DNA of 44,427 nucleotides from positions 1 through 44,427 of IMG/VR virus record IMGVR_UViG_3300046500_000048, one strand, 5' to 3'. Under the pieces are notes generated by a model. It ran no database searches. It was not told the DNA's origin and was given only the letters and a program-made list of their open reading frames with translations. Made by a program: the position numbers and the translations under genes. This document shows, piece by piece, positions 31,301 to 39,986 of the stretch (position 1 is the stretch's first letter; every line of letters starts with the position of its first letter). Source of the stretch: a virus.

Positions 31301-33267
31301 AGTTTCTGTTGAGCTTTAAGATATGCCATACCTGCAACTTGATGATCATCCATTGCCTTAAGAATGCTAGTATCATATGCAGTCTTAACATAAGATGGAT
31401 TATAGTAGAAGTTATCAACCTTATCTTGAGAGAACAAACCTTTATCCCTCAGCATCTTTTCATATTCAGACTTGGCACCTTGTCGTGCAAATAGATCCTT
31501 ATACAGTTCCTGAGAGTGTTCACCTTCAAGATAGCTCATCTTAACATTGGTGATCTTTGCAATTTCCTCAGTAGTAATGCCAGTACCAGCTTTGCGACCA
31601 GCCAGAAGATTAGCAGCTACTTCTTGTTTCGATACCTGAATATGCTTAACCAGATCATCGAAAGTATTAATTGTATAATCACCAGCAGTAGATGATACAG
31701 TAATGTTATTGAGTTTGTTTTCCAGAGCACGTTCCAACAGTGGGATATCATGCTCACCAATTTTCATTCCATCTTCAACTTTAGCAGTATCAGCCCAGAG
31801 ATATCGAGCTTCAGCTTCCGTATGATTAGCAGTCTTGGCATCCCAGAGTTTGTTCTCTTTAAAGCCAAAGCTCTTAACCTTAGCTTCAATCTGTGCACGA
31901 TTACCTAACTGATCACCAAGATTCAGAACCTTAGGAGCATCAAAGCTAACATCACCAAGTCCTTCACCAGAGAGCTTAACATAGCCAATTTTAAATGGAA
32001 CTTGTGGAGCTTCTTCATCCAGAACATTAGTGATATCTTTAGTTACCTTCTTGAAGAAACCAGTGACAGCAGTTTCAGCTTTAAGCTTACTGTTAACCCT
32101 ACCAACTTCAGCAAGTCCTTCCATGTTAGCCATAAGCTGATCGCCATTCAGGCCAACACTCATATCAGCCAGATGGTTAGCAAGATCCTTGTCACTAGAT
32201 GCCAGCTCTTGGAAGTCCATGCGATTCTTATTAGCCAGAGTCGTCATGGTTTCATCTTTAAGCCTAGTGAGGCGGCCTTCCAGTTTCATAGCTACAGCTT
32301 GTTGCTGATCAGAAGATAGATCATTCAGCAGACTCTTAGCCCAAGGATAACCACCACTAACAATATTCTCTGCCGTTGGTACTTCTGGCATATTAGTGAG
32401 AGTATCGTTCCTAGCAATAATCCTTTGTGCTGGAGTCAAGCTAGTAAGATCACTGGTATCTGCAAATTGTTTCTCTGCTGGATTGAAACCCTTAACTGCT
32501 GATTTGATTTTAAAGATAGTGCTAGCGTGGCTAATAGCTCCACCAATAACGCCACCAACAGCAGTACCTACCAACATGTTCTTAGCAATATCTGCACCAT
32601 CTTGACCATCAAGAATGGGAGACTTAAACATAGTAGCTTGTACTGCAATTTCAAATGCAGCAGATTCCAGAGCTGCCTGTCCATACCCGGCCGCAATAGC
32701 TTTAATAGCTCCAGAATTAATAGCACTAAAGGTTGCAGAAGATTGTGCAATATCAGCAGCAGCGAGACTGGAAAGTGCTTTAACATTTGGCGTCAACAGT
32801 CCAGTAATACGAGACATGTTGGAACCAATCATACCAGTCTTCTGTGCAACACTCAGTGCTTTCTGTCCAGCGTTCAGCAGCTTAACACCGCCAAGACCCG
32901 GAACGATACTACCCATAATAAAGCCAGCAGTATCTACAGCTTCTTTGTTCTGAGAATAATACTGACCCAGGTCATCATCAAGAGATGTAATCCATGCACC
33001 AGTATCATTTTCTTTAGCATCTGCTCCCAACCAGTTACCAACAGTAACAGCGGAGTTATAAAAACTATTAGCTCCACTAAGGATAGCAGTGGCTACGAAC
33101 TTGCCAGCATTATCAAGCCCAGTAGCCCAAGTGCTTGGATCAGTAATAGCAAAATTGCCATTGCCATAATTATGATTATCTGCCGCGTACATATAGGCAG
33201 GCATCTCATTAGCCTGTTCAGCTGACTGCTGATCTTGTTGGAAAACACCATAGTTAAGTTCTGCCAT
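28327..33267 (-). CDS. Giant internal virion / DNA-ejection protein (putative)
   Basis: 1646 aa, the largest gene and last of the late unit. N-terminal 250 residues contain Gly/Ala-rich hydrophobic stretches (VGTAVGGVIGGAISHA). The long middle is helical and charged. The C-terminal part includes GLFQTYQFNMMQQLFRHV and glycine-rich hydrophobic runs. Size, position after two other large helical proteins and absence of a classic tape measure fit the inner-core proteins that short-tailed phages eject into the host envelope. I see no certain transglycosylase or polymerase motif. A tape-measure-like role cannot be excluded. ATG at 33267 follows GAGGATAGC. Confidence 0.7.
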   Translation of the reverse strand: MAELNYGVFQQDQQSAEQANEMPAYMYAADNHNYGNGNFAITDPSTWATGLDNAGKFVATAILSGANSFYNSAVTVGNWLGADAKENDTGAWITSLDDDLGQYYSQNKEAVDTAGFIMGSIVPGLGGVKLLNAGQKALSVAQKTGMIGSNMSRITGLLTPNVKALSSLAAADIAQSSATFSAINSGAIKAIAAGYGQAALESAAFEIAVQATMFKSPILDGQDGADIAKNMLVGTAVGGVIGGAISHASTIFKIKSAVKGFNPAEKQFADTSDLTSLTPAQRIIARNDTLTNMPEVPTAENIVSGGYPWAKSLLNDLSSDQQQAVAMKLEGRLTRLKDETMTTLANKNRMDFQELASSDKDLANHLADMSVGLNGDQLMANMEGLAEVGRVNSKLKAETAVTGFFKKVTKDITNVLDEEAPQVPFKIGYVKLSGEGLGDVSFDAPKVLNLGDQLGNRAQIEAKVKSFGFKENKLWDAKTANHTEAEARYLWADTAKVEDGMKIGEHDIPLLERALENKLNNITVSSTAGDYTINTFDDLVKHIQVSKQEVAANLLAGRKAGTGITTEEIAKITNVKMSYLEGEHSQELYKDLFARQGAKSEYEKMLRDKGLFSQDKVDNFYYNPSYVKTAYDTSILKAMDDHQVAGMAYLKAQQKLYQQGVDNVFAAHVPEEIMNRFWHPGDDMMLKTNRFGAGPGLTSFANGGYHTPESWAEAIGSATQALQKDLKGKTSDRLQPVLYKLVNNQEAAIEFESVNKMLQSTSEQYGIAPDGMSLVPLKLLDYQAAVKAGKRVDVPVLQEGAVARYEFKLADAREAWIMRTEQTNSRTQGFIDIRNAQGLEDMKDVRALRPIRPDPRDYPYYAVVVDPTVTGVGHKSMIHAASPKELEGMIAKVPGKYEVYKGDQLKEFFKAHGEFDYESTLHENYIDADLKKTGVNNPFFIKTDPQKIAQSLLNDHLKSDDIFARELVNAKYEKEFGFLRQQGSQYTNTATSKYTGSFRDIENTVNNPYLNYVKTALNISQMSEHPYLQGLNTKLDAGVSKMWNAIQDTIGTLKSTDDLDKINASLNKMGVKTAYYDAATDMLANHTAPKGVLTNFVRKANAMLSTLTLRLDPLNAINNAVGSTILYGTELKSFIRAMGNDDTELAGKLSGLLKMDRPSQANLSGEATDQVTTAGKILTNAIKNWFDPEATTLSGVKLKEYYKQNGFSTRLVDQAQSILEDLTLQGREDVGIINQKLNSAFSKFKELADKGEVLTGNKYAEEFNRFISADSMRQLTDLGVQAGKITEQEALGYINTFVNRTQGNIIASQRPLMFQGAVGQAIGLFQTYQFNMMQQLFRHVAEGGKKDAAMLLGLQGTMYGMNGLPGFNYLNTHIVGTMSSNPQHKDLYSTTYGIAGKSVGDLLLYGLPSNMLRANLYSRGDINPRQVSIVPVNPVDIPFVNATMKFYDNVAQSIGRAANGAPIWQTLLQGIEHNGISRPLAGVAQTLQALSNGGQVFSTTSKGSINSLNGGNDLLSWATAARLAGGKPFDDAIANDSVYRINAYKAVDTDRMQKLATAIKTAGIGSGAASISPEQVDKFAAQYAAIGGKQQNFNKFMIREIKAANTNQANAIMMNLKNPMSQNMQMIMGGTLGLDSSVLQGGMLEQ

Positions 33268-33294
33268 GCTATCCTCTGATATTGTGGATATTAG

Positions 33295-34935
33295 TTATTG
33301 AGTTGGGAAGTTACTATAAATGATTGCACGCTGCTCTGCATTCATACGAGCCATAAGAATACTAGATACACCTTGTGCAGTACTCATGTCATACGTGCGT
33401 GGGTTTTGAAACCCCGGAGTTGGAGATAGCATCAACTTAAAACTATTTTGAAGTGGAAGACCAAAACCACTAAAGTTCTTAGTAGTATTATTAATGTGGG
33501 CTGCACCACTATGCATACCTTGTAATCCCTCAACAGCATCTTTAAAAGTAATATTGCCTGCTTTAATTTGAGCAGTAGTGAGTCCCAGCAGTTGATCAGA
33601 ATTGAATTCCTTAAGCTCCCCAGTTGCCATGTGTGGAGCAAGTACCTTAGAATACCAAGGACTATTTTTAATAGCAGGAAGTGCAGTCACAGATTGCAAT
33701 GGCGGGGCAGCATAGATATTAGAACCATCTTTCGGATCAATGTTATTTTGCATCTTAGTTGCTTCCACTACTGCGAACTTGCCAGCAGCCGCAGTTACTT
33801 GATCTTTTTTAGTGTTATCATACTGTCCAGTACGCCCACCTTCAGTACTGCCAGCCTTAGTCCAGATATTTTGCATAAAGGTTTTAAGTGTACTTTGTTC
33901 TGGCCTTAGTGGTGCTCCAGACTCAGCAACAACTTTAATAGCTTCACCTGCGTTATCAGAGATAATAGGACGACCAGCAGAATTAGAACGTACACCAGAT
34001 TTGAACCAATCCATGTAGCCATCATTCTTCATATTAATCATAGTGATGATCTTGCTGTCACTATCTGGCAATTGGATACCAGCAGCTGCTGCACCAGAAC
34101 GAACGAAGTCAGCAACATTCTTCATATCTTCTTTAGCTACTTTTTTATCTTCCATCTTCTGCTGGAATTCTTTCATTTGCAAGTCAGCAGATTGTTCAGC
34201 AAGCTTCAGATGTTTCCTAGAAATATCCATCTGTTCAGCTTGGTTCTTAGCAGAGAAGGCAGTACTAATATTATTAACCTGATTCAGAGTCATAGAATTA
34301 AGATCCCTCAATCCTTGAATCTGGATACCGCCATTCTGTAACCTTAACGATGCACGCTTGGCATCAACTTCAGCAGCAACCTTATCCAAACTAGCTTCAA
34401 GCGTTGCAGCAGTAACGGTACTTTTAAGCGCAGCATTAGTAGCTGCTGCAAGTTGAGTGGCTTGGTGTACTTGTGACAAAGCTTGAAAGTCACTATCCCT
34501 GTGTGCCTTAGCTGCATCAGCTTGTGCAACAGTCTTATCCATATTGATCTGTGCTGCAATATAATCAATAGGATGATCAAAGAAACTAATACTCAGATCA
34601 TGCTCAAGCTTAGCTGCCTTATCATCTGCATTAGCTGCTGACCTTTGCCAGCTTTCAGAAAGCTTAGCAACGATATCACCAGATGCATCTGGATTAACAC
34701 CAAGTTGTGCAGCACGTTTCTGGGTATTAGCCTCAGCGTTCATCTGAGCTACACCTTGTGCACGAGCTACAATAACATCATCCTTACCAGCACGAGTTAC
34801 TGCATCTTCTGCATCTTGAGATGCTTGTGCCTGATTAGCTGCAATTTCTTTAGCTGCTGCAGAGTTCTTAACTAATTCCTCATTAGCCAAACCAACTGCA
34901 TTGAGCAGATCAGCTAGTCCATTATCACCCGGCAT
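33295..34935 (-). CDS. Internal virion protein (putative), coiled-coil rich
   Basis: 546 aa. Ala-, Gln- and Lys-rich long helices over about residues 15-290 (e.g. AAKEIAANQAQASQDAEDA, KLAEQSADLQMKEFQQKMED), followed by a more globular second half ending NAEQRAIIYSNFPTQ. Extended helices suit a stacked inner core or an ejected channel protein. It overlaps the upstream 350-aa gene by 11 nt and is followed by the 1646-aa gene, the usual trio of ejection proteins. No enzymatic motif seen. Confidence 0.72.
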   Translation of the reverse strand: MPGDNGLADLLNAVGLANEELVKNSAAAKEIAANQAQASQDAEDAVTRAGKDDVIVARAQGVAQMNAEANTQKRAAQLGVNPDASGDIVAKLSESWQRSAANADDKAAKLEHDLSISFFDHPIDYIAAQINMDKTVAQADAAKAHRDSDFQALSQVHQATQLAAATNAALKSTVTAATLEASLDKVAAEVDAKRASLRLQNGGIQIQGLRDLNSMTLNQVNNISTAFSAKNQAEQMDISRKHLKLAEQSADLQMKEFQQKMEDKKVAKEDMKNVADFVRSGAAAAGIQLPDSDSKIITMINMKNDGYMDWFKSGVRSNSAGRPIISDNAGEAIKVVAESGAPLRPEQSTLKTFMQNIWTKAGSTEGGRTGQYDNTKKDQVTAAAGKFAVVEATKMQNNIDPKDGSNIYAAPPLQSVTALPAIKNSPWYSKVLAPHMATGELKEFNSDQLLGLTTAQIKAGNITFKDAVEGLQGMHSGAAHINNTTKNFSGFGLPLQNSFKLMLSPTPGFQNPRTYDMSTAQGVSSILMARMNAEQRAIIYSNFPTQ

Positions 34936-35977
34936 ACGTCACCTCATCTGGAGATTTAACAGTTTGATTCCTAGCTAGGGTGCGAGACAGAATCCAGCAA
35001 ACACCATAGAGAACATGCTTAGCAAGGAAACCACCAACAGTCTTACGAGCAAAGTTATAACCGGCATCAGCTGCAAGTTGCTCAGCACGAGCGCACATAA
35101 CCTTTTCAAGTACAAGAGACAGGAAAGAATTAGGTTTAGCTCGCAGATGTTTAACAGCAGGAACAGCCCAGTAATAATAGCCTTTCTTACCGCGCTCATC
35201 ATAGCTATCGAATACTTTCAAACCAAAGTAATAATATTTAACAGGCATACGGTGTTGTTTGACTAGCTCAGTACAAACAATCCAACCACCTTTAGCTTCC
35301 TGTTTATTGTTATTCTCAGTAGAGTCTTTAGCAGAAGTGCTAACACCAGTCATATCTTCCAGAGTCTTATTAATGGAAGTGCCGGTAGTTGTTCCCTGAG
35401 TGCTGCTAGTGCTGGCCCCAATATTCTGCAAAGTATCAGAGCTGCTGTAGTTCTCAGTTGCGCCAATATTTTGAGTAGTAGTCTTGCCAGAATTGGTAGT
35501 AGTACTGGAGCTGGAACCAATAGTATTAACAGTCTTAGCGCCACGAACAGCTACTTCACCTGCAACATTAGCTAGCAGATCATTAGTCAGAAGAGAAGTA
35601 GCAGTTGAGTTATAACCACCAGCTGCTTTCTGTCCACTGGATACAGCAGCAAGTCCCTGATTAGAAGACAGCATTTGGTTGACAAGGTGATTAACTGCGT
35701 CTTGCGTCAGCATCACTTGGCTAGTATCAACACGTCCAGAGTTAGAAGTATGGCTGCTACTAGGTCCCTCTACAATAGTATTAGTAGAGGCAGCAGTTCC
35801 ACCTTTGGTGGTTGTGTTGCTAGTATTCTGACTACCTGAATTCTGAGTAACAGAATTAGTAGTAGCATTGTTTGTAGTAGTACCTTCAACAATCTTACTT
35901 GTGTCAATGGTGCTTTCTTCATCTGTACTATTAGAAGTACCAGAATGAGATACACCAGCAGAAGCAAACAAACTCAT
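34925..35977 (-). CDS. Virion-associated protein: Ser/Thr/Asn-rich N-half, conserved C-domain
   Basis: 350 aa. Residues 1-225 are extremely rich in Ser, Thr, Asn and Gly, with repeated IGA(T/S)/QNIGA-type patterns and no hydrophobic core. The C-terminal 120 residues are ordered (WIVCTELVKQHRMPVKYYY, KGYYYWAVPAVKHLRAKPN, AEQLAADAGYN). From memory, that C-domain type occurs in proteins encoded beside phage ejection proteins. The disordered half may thread through the portal. A strong AGGAGATTAAAT site precedes ATG at 35977. Exact role unknown. Confidence 0.72.
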   Translation of the reverse strand: MSLFASAGVSHSGTSNSTDEESTIDTSKIVEGTTTNNATTNSVTQNSGSQNTSNTTTKGGTAASTNTIVEGPSSSHTSNSGRVDTSQVMLTQDAVNHLVNQMLSSNQGLAAVSSGQKAAGGYNSTATSLLTNDLLANVAGEVAVRGAKTVNTIGSSSSTTTNSGKTTTQNIGATENYSSSDTLQNIGASTSSTQGTTTGTSINKTLEDMTGVSTSAKDSTENNNKQEAKGGWIVCTELVKQHRMPVKYYYFGLKVFDSYDERGKKGYYYWAVPAVKHLRAKPNSFLSLVLEKVMCARAEQLAADAGYNFARKTVGGFLAKHVLYGVCWILSRTLARNQTVKSPDEVTYAG

Positions 35978-35988
35978 ATTTAATCTCC

Positions 35989-36498
35989 TTAACCTAATGA
36001 ACTAGCAGTTCCATTAACTTGTGCTTTACCACGATACCAACTAGCTACTCCAAGGATAGCTCCCCAAGCAAGCCATACCGATTCTGGAATACTTGGGACA
36101 GGAACCTTACACAAAGGCAGCAAGAAGTACGTGCAAAAAATAGTAGTACCAAACAGGAAGCCATTATACGGACGCCAGCTATAAGTAGGCCAGTGTTCAG
36201 CACTAGCTTCAGACTGCATGGTTTTATTAACTGCTTCAATATTCCTAGTTTCTAATTCAGCAAGAGCTTCTTTATCTTTAAATCCAAGCTCAGCCATCTT
36301 AAGTTGGAATTCATTCTCAGCTTGTTTAAGCTTAAGAGCATCTTCTGGACTCATATTATTGAGCACAGCTTTAATTGTATCTACGCTCTTATCACTAAGA
36401 TTAAGTTTATCAGCAACAAAGCTAGCTGCAATACCTCCAAACGGACCAGTTAATGCAGTGGTTAGCCAAGGTAATAGAGTTTTAATTGTATCGTTCAT
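35989..36498 (-). CDS. Holin, 3TM (GTA-type) family
   Basis: 169 aa. Hydrophobic segments at about 5-27 (LLPWLTTALTGPFGGIAASF), 114-134 (NGFLFGTTIFCTYFLLPLC) and 138-155 (ESVWLAWGAILGVASW) are separated by a long charged helix. WRPYNG before the second span is characteristic of the three-TM holin family first described in gene-transfer-agent release. It makes holes in the inner membrane so that the endolysin reaches the wall. It starts 1 nt after the 69-aa membrane protein and near the M15 peptidase, forming the lysis cassette. Confidence 0.85.
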   Translation of the reverse strand: MNDTIKTLLPWLTTALTGPFGGIAASFVADKLNLSDKSVDTIKAVLNNMSPEDALKLKQAENEFQLKMAELGFKDKEALAELETRNIEAVNKTMQSEASAEHWPTYSWRPYNGFLFGTTIFCTYFLLPLCKVPVPSIPESVWLAWGAILGVASWYRGKAQVNGTASSLG

Positions 36499-36499
36499 A

Positions 36500-36709
36500 T
36501 TACTTCACCCCTTTCAGGAAAGCATACACACTAGCACTAGCTGCGATAAAGCCGGACAGCCATTTAACAAACGATGTAACTCCCTTAGCAGTGTTCCACG
36601 CTTCTATTAATTCTTTAATATCAGTGCGAAGTTCTTTAACTTCTGATTTAAGTTCTGCTATTTCTACATCATATGATCTACGATCATGTTCATTCTGGCT
36701 GTCCTGCAT
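36500..36709 (-). CDS. Small coiled-coil membrane protein (XhlA-like lysis accessory)
   Basis: 69 aa. Charged helix with heptad spacing (YDVEIAELKSEVKELRTDIKELI, split here as about residues 13-38), then one membrane span at about 48-66 (VKWLSGFIAASASVYAFL). This layout resembles haemolysin XhlA and related holin partners. Its place between the M15 endolysin and the 3TM holin supports a lysis role; a second holin or antiholin is possible. Confidence 0.72.
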   Translation of the reverse strand: MQDSQNEHDRRSYDVEIAELKSEVKELRTDIKELIEAWNTAKGVTSFVKWLSGFIAASASVYAFLKGVK

Positions 36710-36731
36710 AGTTAATCCCTAGTTTGTATTA

Positions 36732-37223
36732 TTAAAAATATGGCTTACCATCAGGATCAGTTAATCCTACTGCGTAGTGGCCACTGCGAAGCAAGGATAA
36801 CACCTGCCTCCGTGGCTGCCCAGATCGGATTGCGAATGAGATATGAACCCAGCTATGCTCAAGGATGAGTTGATCAAAAGGTATATTACCGCCATGATCT
36901 TGAATAAATTTACATATCAGCCTAGGAATACCAAACTTAGGGGATACAAAATCAACAGCCTCACCAACAACATGTTGAGACGTGTCTTTAGAGCCGAGTG
37001 CTCTATTAAGTGGAATAGAACGATACCAAGAATTCACTTCAATTGGAGTTCCTAGCATTGCCCTAAGAATCTCCATTTCCTGTGCAGTGCTTCGCATAGT
37101 AGCAATGACTGAAGTAGGTGGAGTGTTATCAATATGCAGACGTTCAGCTGTATCTGATTTAACAGCCTCCCTCAAAAAGAAGTGAGGAGAGAGCTTAACA
37201 ATAAATTGATCCATGGTTCCCAT
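36732..37223 (-). CDS. Endolysin, M15-family zinc peptidase
   Basis: 163 aa. Peptidase M15_3 pattern: SQHVVGEAVDF (zinc ligands His84 and Asp91) and EHSWVHIS (His127, with Glu122 nearby as catalytic base). It cleaves peptidoglycan stem peptides from the inside once the holin opens the membrane. No signal peptide, so export depends on the holin. GTG/ATG alternatives are not needed; GAAAGAGATAATC precedes ATG at 37223, and an in-frame ATG lies 9 nt further on. Confidence 0.87.
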   Translation of the reverse strand: MGTMDQFIVKLSPHFFLREAVKSDTAERLHIDNTPPTSVIATMRSTAQEMEILRAMLGTPIEVNSWYRSIPLNRALGSKDTSQHVVGEAVDFVSPKFGIPRLICKFIQDHGGNIPFDQLILEHSWVHISFAIRSGQPRRQVLSLLRSGHYAVGLTDPDGKPYF

Positions 37224-37253
37224 GATTATCTCTTTCAGAGTGTGTTATTAATA

Positions 37254-37433
37254 TTATGGATGCGCTGTATTATATGCTTCTAGTGCTGCAATCCGTTGCT
37301 TAGCTGCTGATAGCTCTCTTTGCAATATCTGTATTGATTGGTAAACAACAAGCATCTGAGCGAACATTTCTTTATCAGTTGTCTTAGGAGTTAATGGCAG
37401 TCCTAACTGAATGTCACTATTAATATCGCTCAT
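37254..37433 (-). CDS. Small coiled-coil protein upstream of endolysin
   Basis: 59 aa (MSDINSDIQLGLPLTPKTTD...). Its ATG overlaps the stop of the tail-nozzle-like gene (ATGA at 37430-37433), so it is translationally coupled. The C-terminal half has clear heptads (VYQSIQILQRELSAAKQRIAAL, within residues 30-52), as in small tail or lysis-linked phage coiled coils. Too short for most gene callers. Confidence 0.7.
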   Translation of the reverse strand: MSDINSDIQLGLPLTPKTTDKEMFAQMLVVYQSIQILQRELSAAKQRIAALEAYNTAHP

Positions 37434-38968
37434 CGAACAGAACCTCCATCATTGAATTGAATCTCTAATGAGTGAGCATGGAAAGCACCCGCTAACACGA
37501 TAGTATGGTTCATACCCATAGCACGGCAGCGATATTGTCTGAAAGTTCCTTGATCAATAGAGAGTACTGGGTCTGTGATCCTAGAGTTATTCTTACCATC
37601 AATCGTAGTCATTAGTTTCACAACCAGATTATTGCCTGCCTTGATACTCTCAATTGCAATACCTTGCATATCAATATATCTATTGCGATCCAATTGATAC
37701 TTACCGCAGAGGATAACACCATTCGATCCAGTGGTATCATAAGATAGTGCTACGATCTTAACGGTACCATCATTATCAAGGAATCCAATACTCTTTCTTG
37801 GAGCATCTACGATATCTGGAGAAGGATAGGAATATTCAAAACAATCTACATGATTAACTTTCAGTTTACCCCAGCGAGCAAGACCAATATCATAATAGAG
37901 CGCATGGGTTAATCGAGTCTTGCCATAGGAGATAACAAGATACCGATTAGAGATAACAGTTACTTTCTTAACCATTGCAGTAGAGATTGCATCTACCGTA
38001 AGTGTGAGTGTCTTTTCATCGAAGTCTTCAAACTGGGAACCAGCTAAGAAGTCAGTAACCTGAGGGAATGCAATAGCTGCTGAGGAGAGACTTAATTCCT
38101 GCAAACCATCCGTAGTATATGCAGTAAGATTGTCTGCATTACCATCGAATCCAAGCATTGATGGATTAGAGATACCACCAGAACCACCAAGTTCTTTGAA
38201 ATTAAATGGATATTGTGCATTGCTGGTATAGGTAACACCAACAACATTCCTCTTAGTGCAGATAACGAATCCACCATTTTGAGGAGCACAGAAGGTAATT
38301 TCTGCTTTAGCTTCCTGTACACTAGCTCCACCTGCACCTGTAACAGTAGAAGGAGTGAAGTCAGTTGGATCAATAGTACTAGACCATTTAACACTAGTAG
38401 CTGTCCATGCAATCATGTAACCACTGGATGCACAGATACCAAGAATCTGAAGTGGATCAAGACCAGTAAGATTAACTAGGTCCAATGCCTTGGTTGTGCC
38501 ATTGTATTTATAAGTACCTGCGCCGCCAAAACAGACATAACTCTGACCGTTTACATGAGCTGTAGTTACAAATCGTTTAGCAGCTGGGGACTTATCAATT
38601 GTCCTTACCCAGCCAATACTAACATCAGTCAGAATATAATTCCTACCGCTACTGGTAATACCTAGATAAGCTACATTCTCATTGCTATCTCGAAGAAAGA
38701 AAACATCTGTAAATGTGGCATCCGTATCAGCAGGTGCTTTAGCGATCTGTGAGTAAGCAACAGTACACACACCAGCATCCGTAGGAATTACATTATGCAT
38801 GTAATAGATTTGAGGAATACCCACATCACGATCTTTATTCTTAGAGCTAGCTAACTGCCTAGAGAAGTTTTGATCAATGGCGCCTACAATTACATTCCTT
38901 CCTTGAAGCTCTGAAAGAAATGGAAATTCAGCACTAGTAAGATTGCCGCGATAAGTTTGTGATCTCAT
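37430..38968 (-). CDS. Tail nozzle / tubular protein B-like (putative beta-propeller)
   Basis: 512 aa. ATG at 38968 is chosen because GAGGAATATC lies just upstream; a TTG 18 nt earlier in frame contains that ribosome site. The sequence is beta-rich with repeated aromatic-glycine blades (SYVCFGGAGTYKYNG, GYMIAWTATSVKWSS, GGFVICTKRNVVGVTY) like the propeller of podovirus tail nozzles and DNA-stabilisation proteins. It probably closes the tail and holds the DNA. It lies after the spike-like gene and before the lysis genes. No catalytic motif. Confidence 0.68.
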   Translation of the reverse strand: MRSQTYRGNLTSAEFPFLSELQGRNVIVGAIDQNFSRQLASSKNKDRDVGIPQIYYMHNVIPTDAGVCTVAYSQIAKAPADTDATFTDVFFLRDSNENVAYLGITSSGRNYILTDVSIGWVRTIDKSPAAKRFVTTAHVNGQSYVCFGGAGTYKYNGTTKALDLVNLTGLDPLQILGICASSGYMIAWTATSVKWSSTIDPTDFTPSTVTGAGGASVQEAKAEITFCAPQNGGFVICTKRNVVGVTYTSNAQYPFNFKELGGSGGISNPSMLGFDGNADNLTAYTTDGLQELSLSSAAIAFPQVTDFLAGSQFEDFDEKTLTLTVDAISTAMVKKVTVISNRYLVISYGKTRLTHALYYDIGLARWGKLKVNHVDCFEYSYPSPDIVDAPRKSIGFLDNDGTVKIVALSYDTTGSNGVILCGKYQLDRNRYIDMQGIAIESIKAGNNLVVKLMTTIDGKNNSRITDPVLSIDQGTFRQYRCRAMGMNHTIVLAGAFHAHSLEIQFNDGGSVR

Positions 38969-38999
38969 GATAAAGATATTCCTCAAAGTCTTTTAACAG

Positions 39000-39980
39000 T
39001 TACGCAATGAAGGAATTAGCCCCTACTTTGGTTACTGCATTGTTGCCATTACTAGCTACGATATTATAAATGAAACCATTGTAATTAGGAGTAGCTCCAT
39101 TAATAACTTCCCTAATACCATAGCCAGCATTATTCTTGATTGACATAGAATTGAATCGGCAATTAATTACATCACCTTCAATCCTAACACCATCAGTAGT
39201 ACTATTCTTGCTGAAGCCACCATTGATGATAACAGTATCAGCACTCAAGATATGAATATTATAGTTATTGCTATATGAAACCTTAGGTGCACTGATTGTG
39301 ATATCAGATACATTCCTTGCTCCATTACCAATAACAGCAATACCGCGGCCATTATTAGTTTTAACAACAGGGTTAATCAGGTGCACATTAGAGATTGTGC
39401 TACCATCTGAGATAATAGAAATGCCATCACCAGTTGCAATAGGATCACTATTAACAGCCCTTGGTACGAGAAGTGTAAGATCGCTACCACTTACAATCTT
39501 AAAGCCACTCTCAGTATAATTATTGGCGTTACAGTTAGTAAGCACCAATCCATCAGTATTGTTACTAACAACAAAACCAGAACCTTGAGTATTGGTTACT
39601 GTAACATTCTCAGCTTTAGATTTATTCGCAAGAGAGAAATCAATACCATTTACACCGCCTGCTGATTGATTATTCTTATTTCCATCAATAGCAAAATTAG
39701 ACAGGAAACAGCTATCACCAACAGTAACAGTAGTCACATTGGCATTGTCTTTAGCCTTAAGAATACTCCTAGGACCAAAGCCAATAATGGTACTTCCAGA
39801 TGGAAGTGTGATTTGGGATACAATCCATGTACCTGCACTAATAAGAATTGGAGTACCTGCTAATAGTGCAGCAGTCATCTGTGCAGTGATATCAGTATTC
39901 TGGGGACCCATATCCGCAGTACTAATAGCACCACACAGATCAATGGTATTAATACTAACACCTTTAACCCGTGTGGTCAT
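39000..39980 (-). CDS. Parallel beta-helix tail spike-like protein (pectate-lyase fold)
   Basis: 326 aa. Repeating short beta rungs with Asn/Gly/Ser turns (ENVTVTNTQGSGFVVSNN, ISIISDGSTISNVHLINP, ADTVIINGGFSKNSTTDGV), the hallmark of pectate-lyase-like beta helices. N-terminal ISAGTWIVSQITLPSGSTI is the usual lead-in of phage spike helices. It probably binds or degrades host surface polysaccharide. It lacks a long N-terminal adaptor domain, so attachment may use neighbouring proteins (247 or 233 aa). Catalytic residues cannot be assigned. Confidence 0.8.
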   Translation of the reverse strand: MTTRVKGVSINTIDLCGAISTADMGPQNTDITAQMTAALLAGTPILISAGTWIVSQITLPSGSTIIGFGPRSILKAKDNANVTTVTVGDSCFLSNFAIDGNKNNQSAGGVNGIDFSLANKSKAENVTVTNTQGSGFVVSNNTDGLVLTNCNANNYTESGFKIVSGSDLTLLVPRAVNSDPIATGDGISIISDGSTISNVHLINPVVKTNNGRGIAVIGNGARNVSDITISAPKVSYSNNYNIHILSADTVIINGGFSKNSTTDGVRIEGDVINCRFNSMSIKNNAGYGIREVINGATPNYNGFIYNIVASNGNNAVTKVGANSFIA

Positions 39981-39986
39981 ATACAG

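Noticed and set aside
32527-33225. 232-codon plus-strand frame opposite the 1646-aa gene
   Set aside because: Asn/Ser/Thr-rich antisense shadow without ribosome site; the minus-strand gene has clear coding character throughout.
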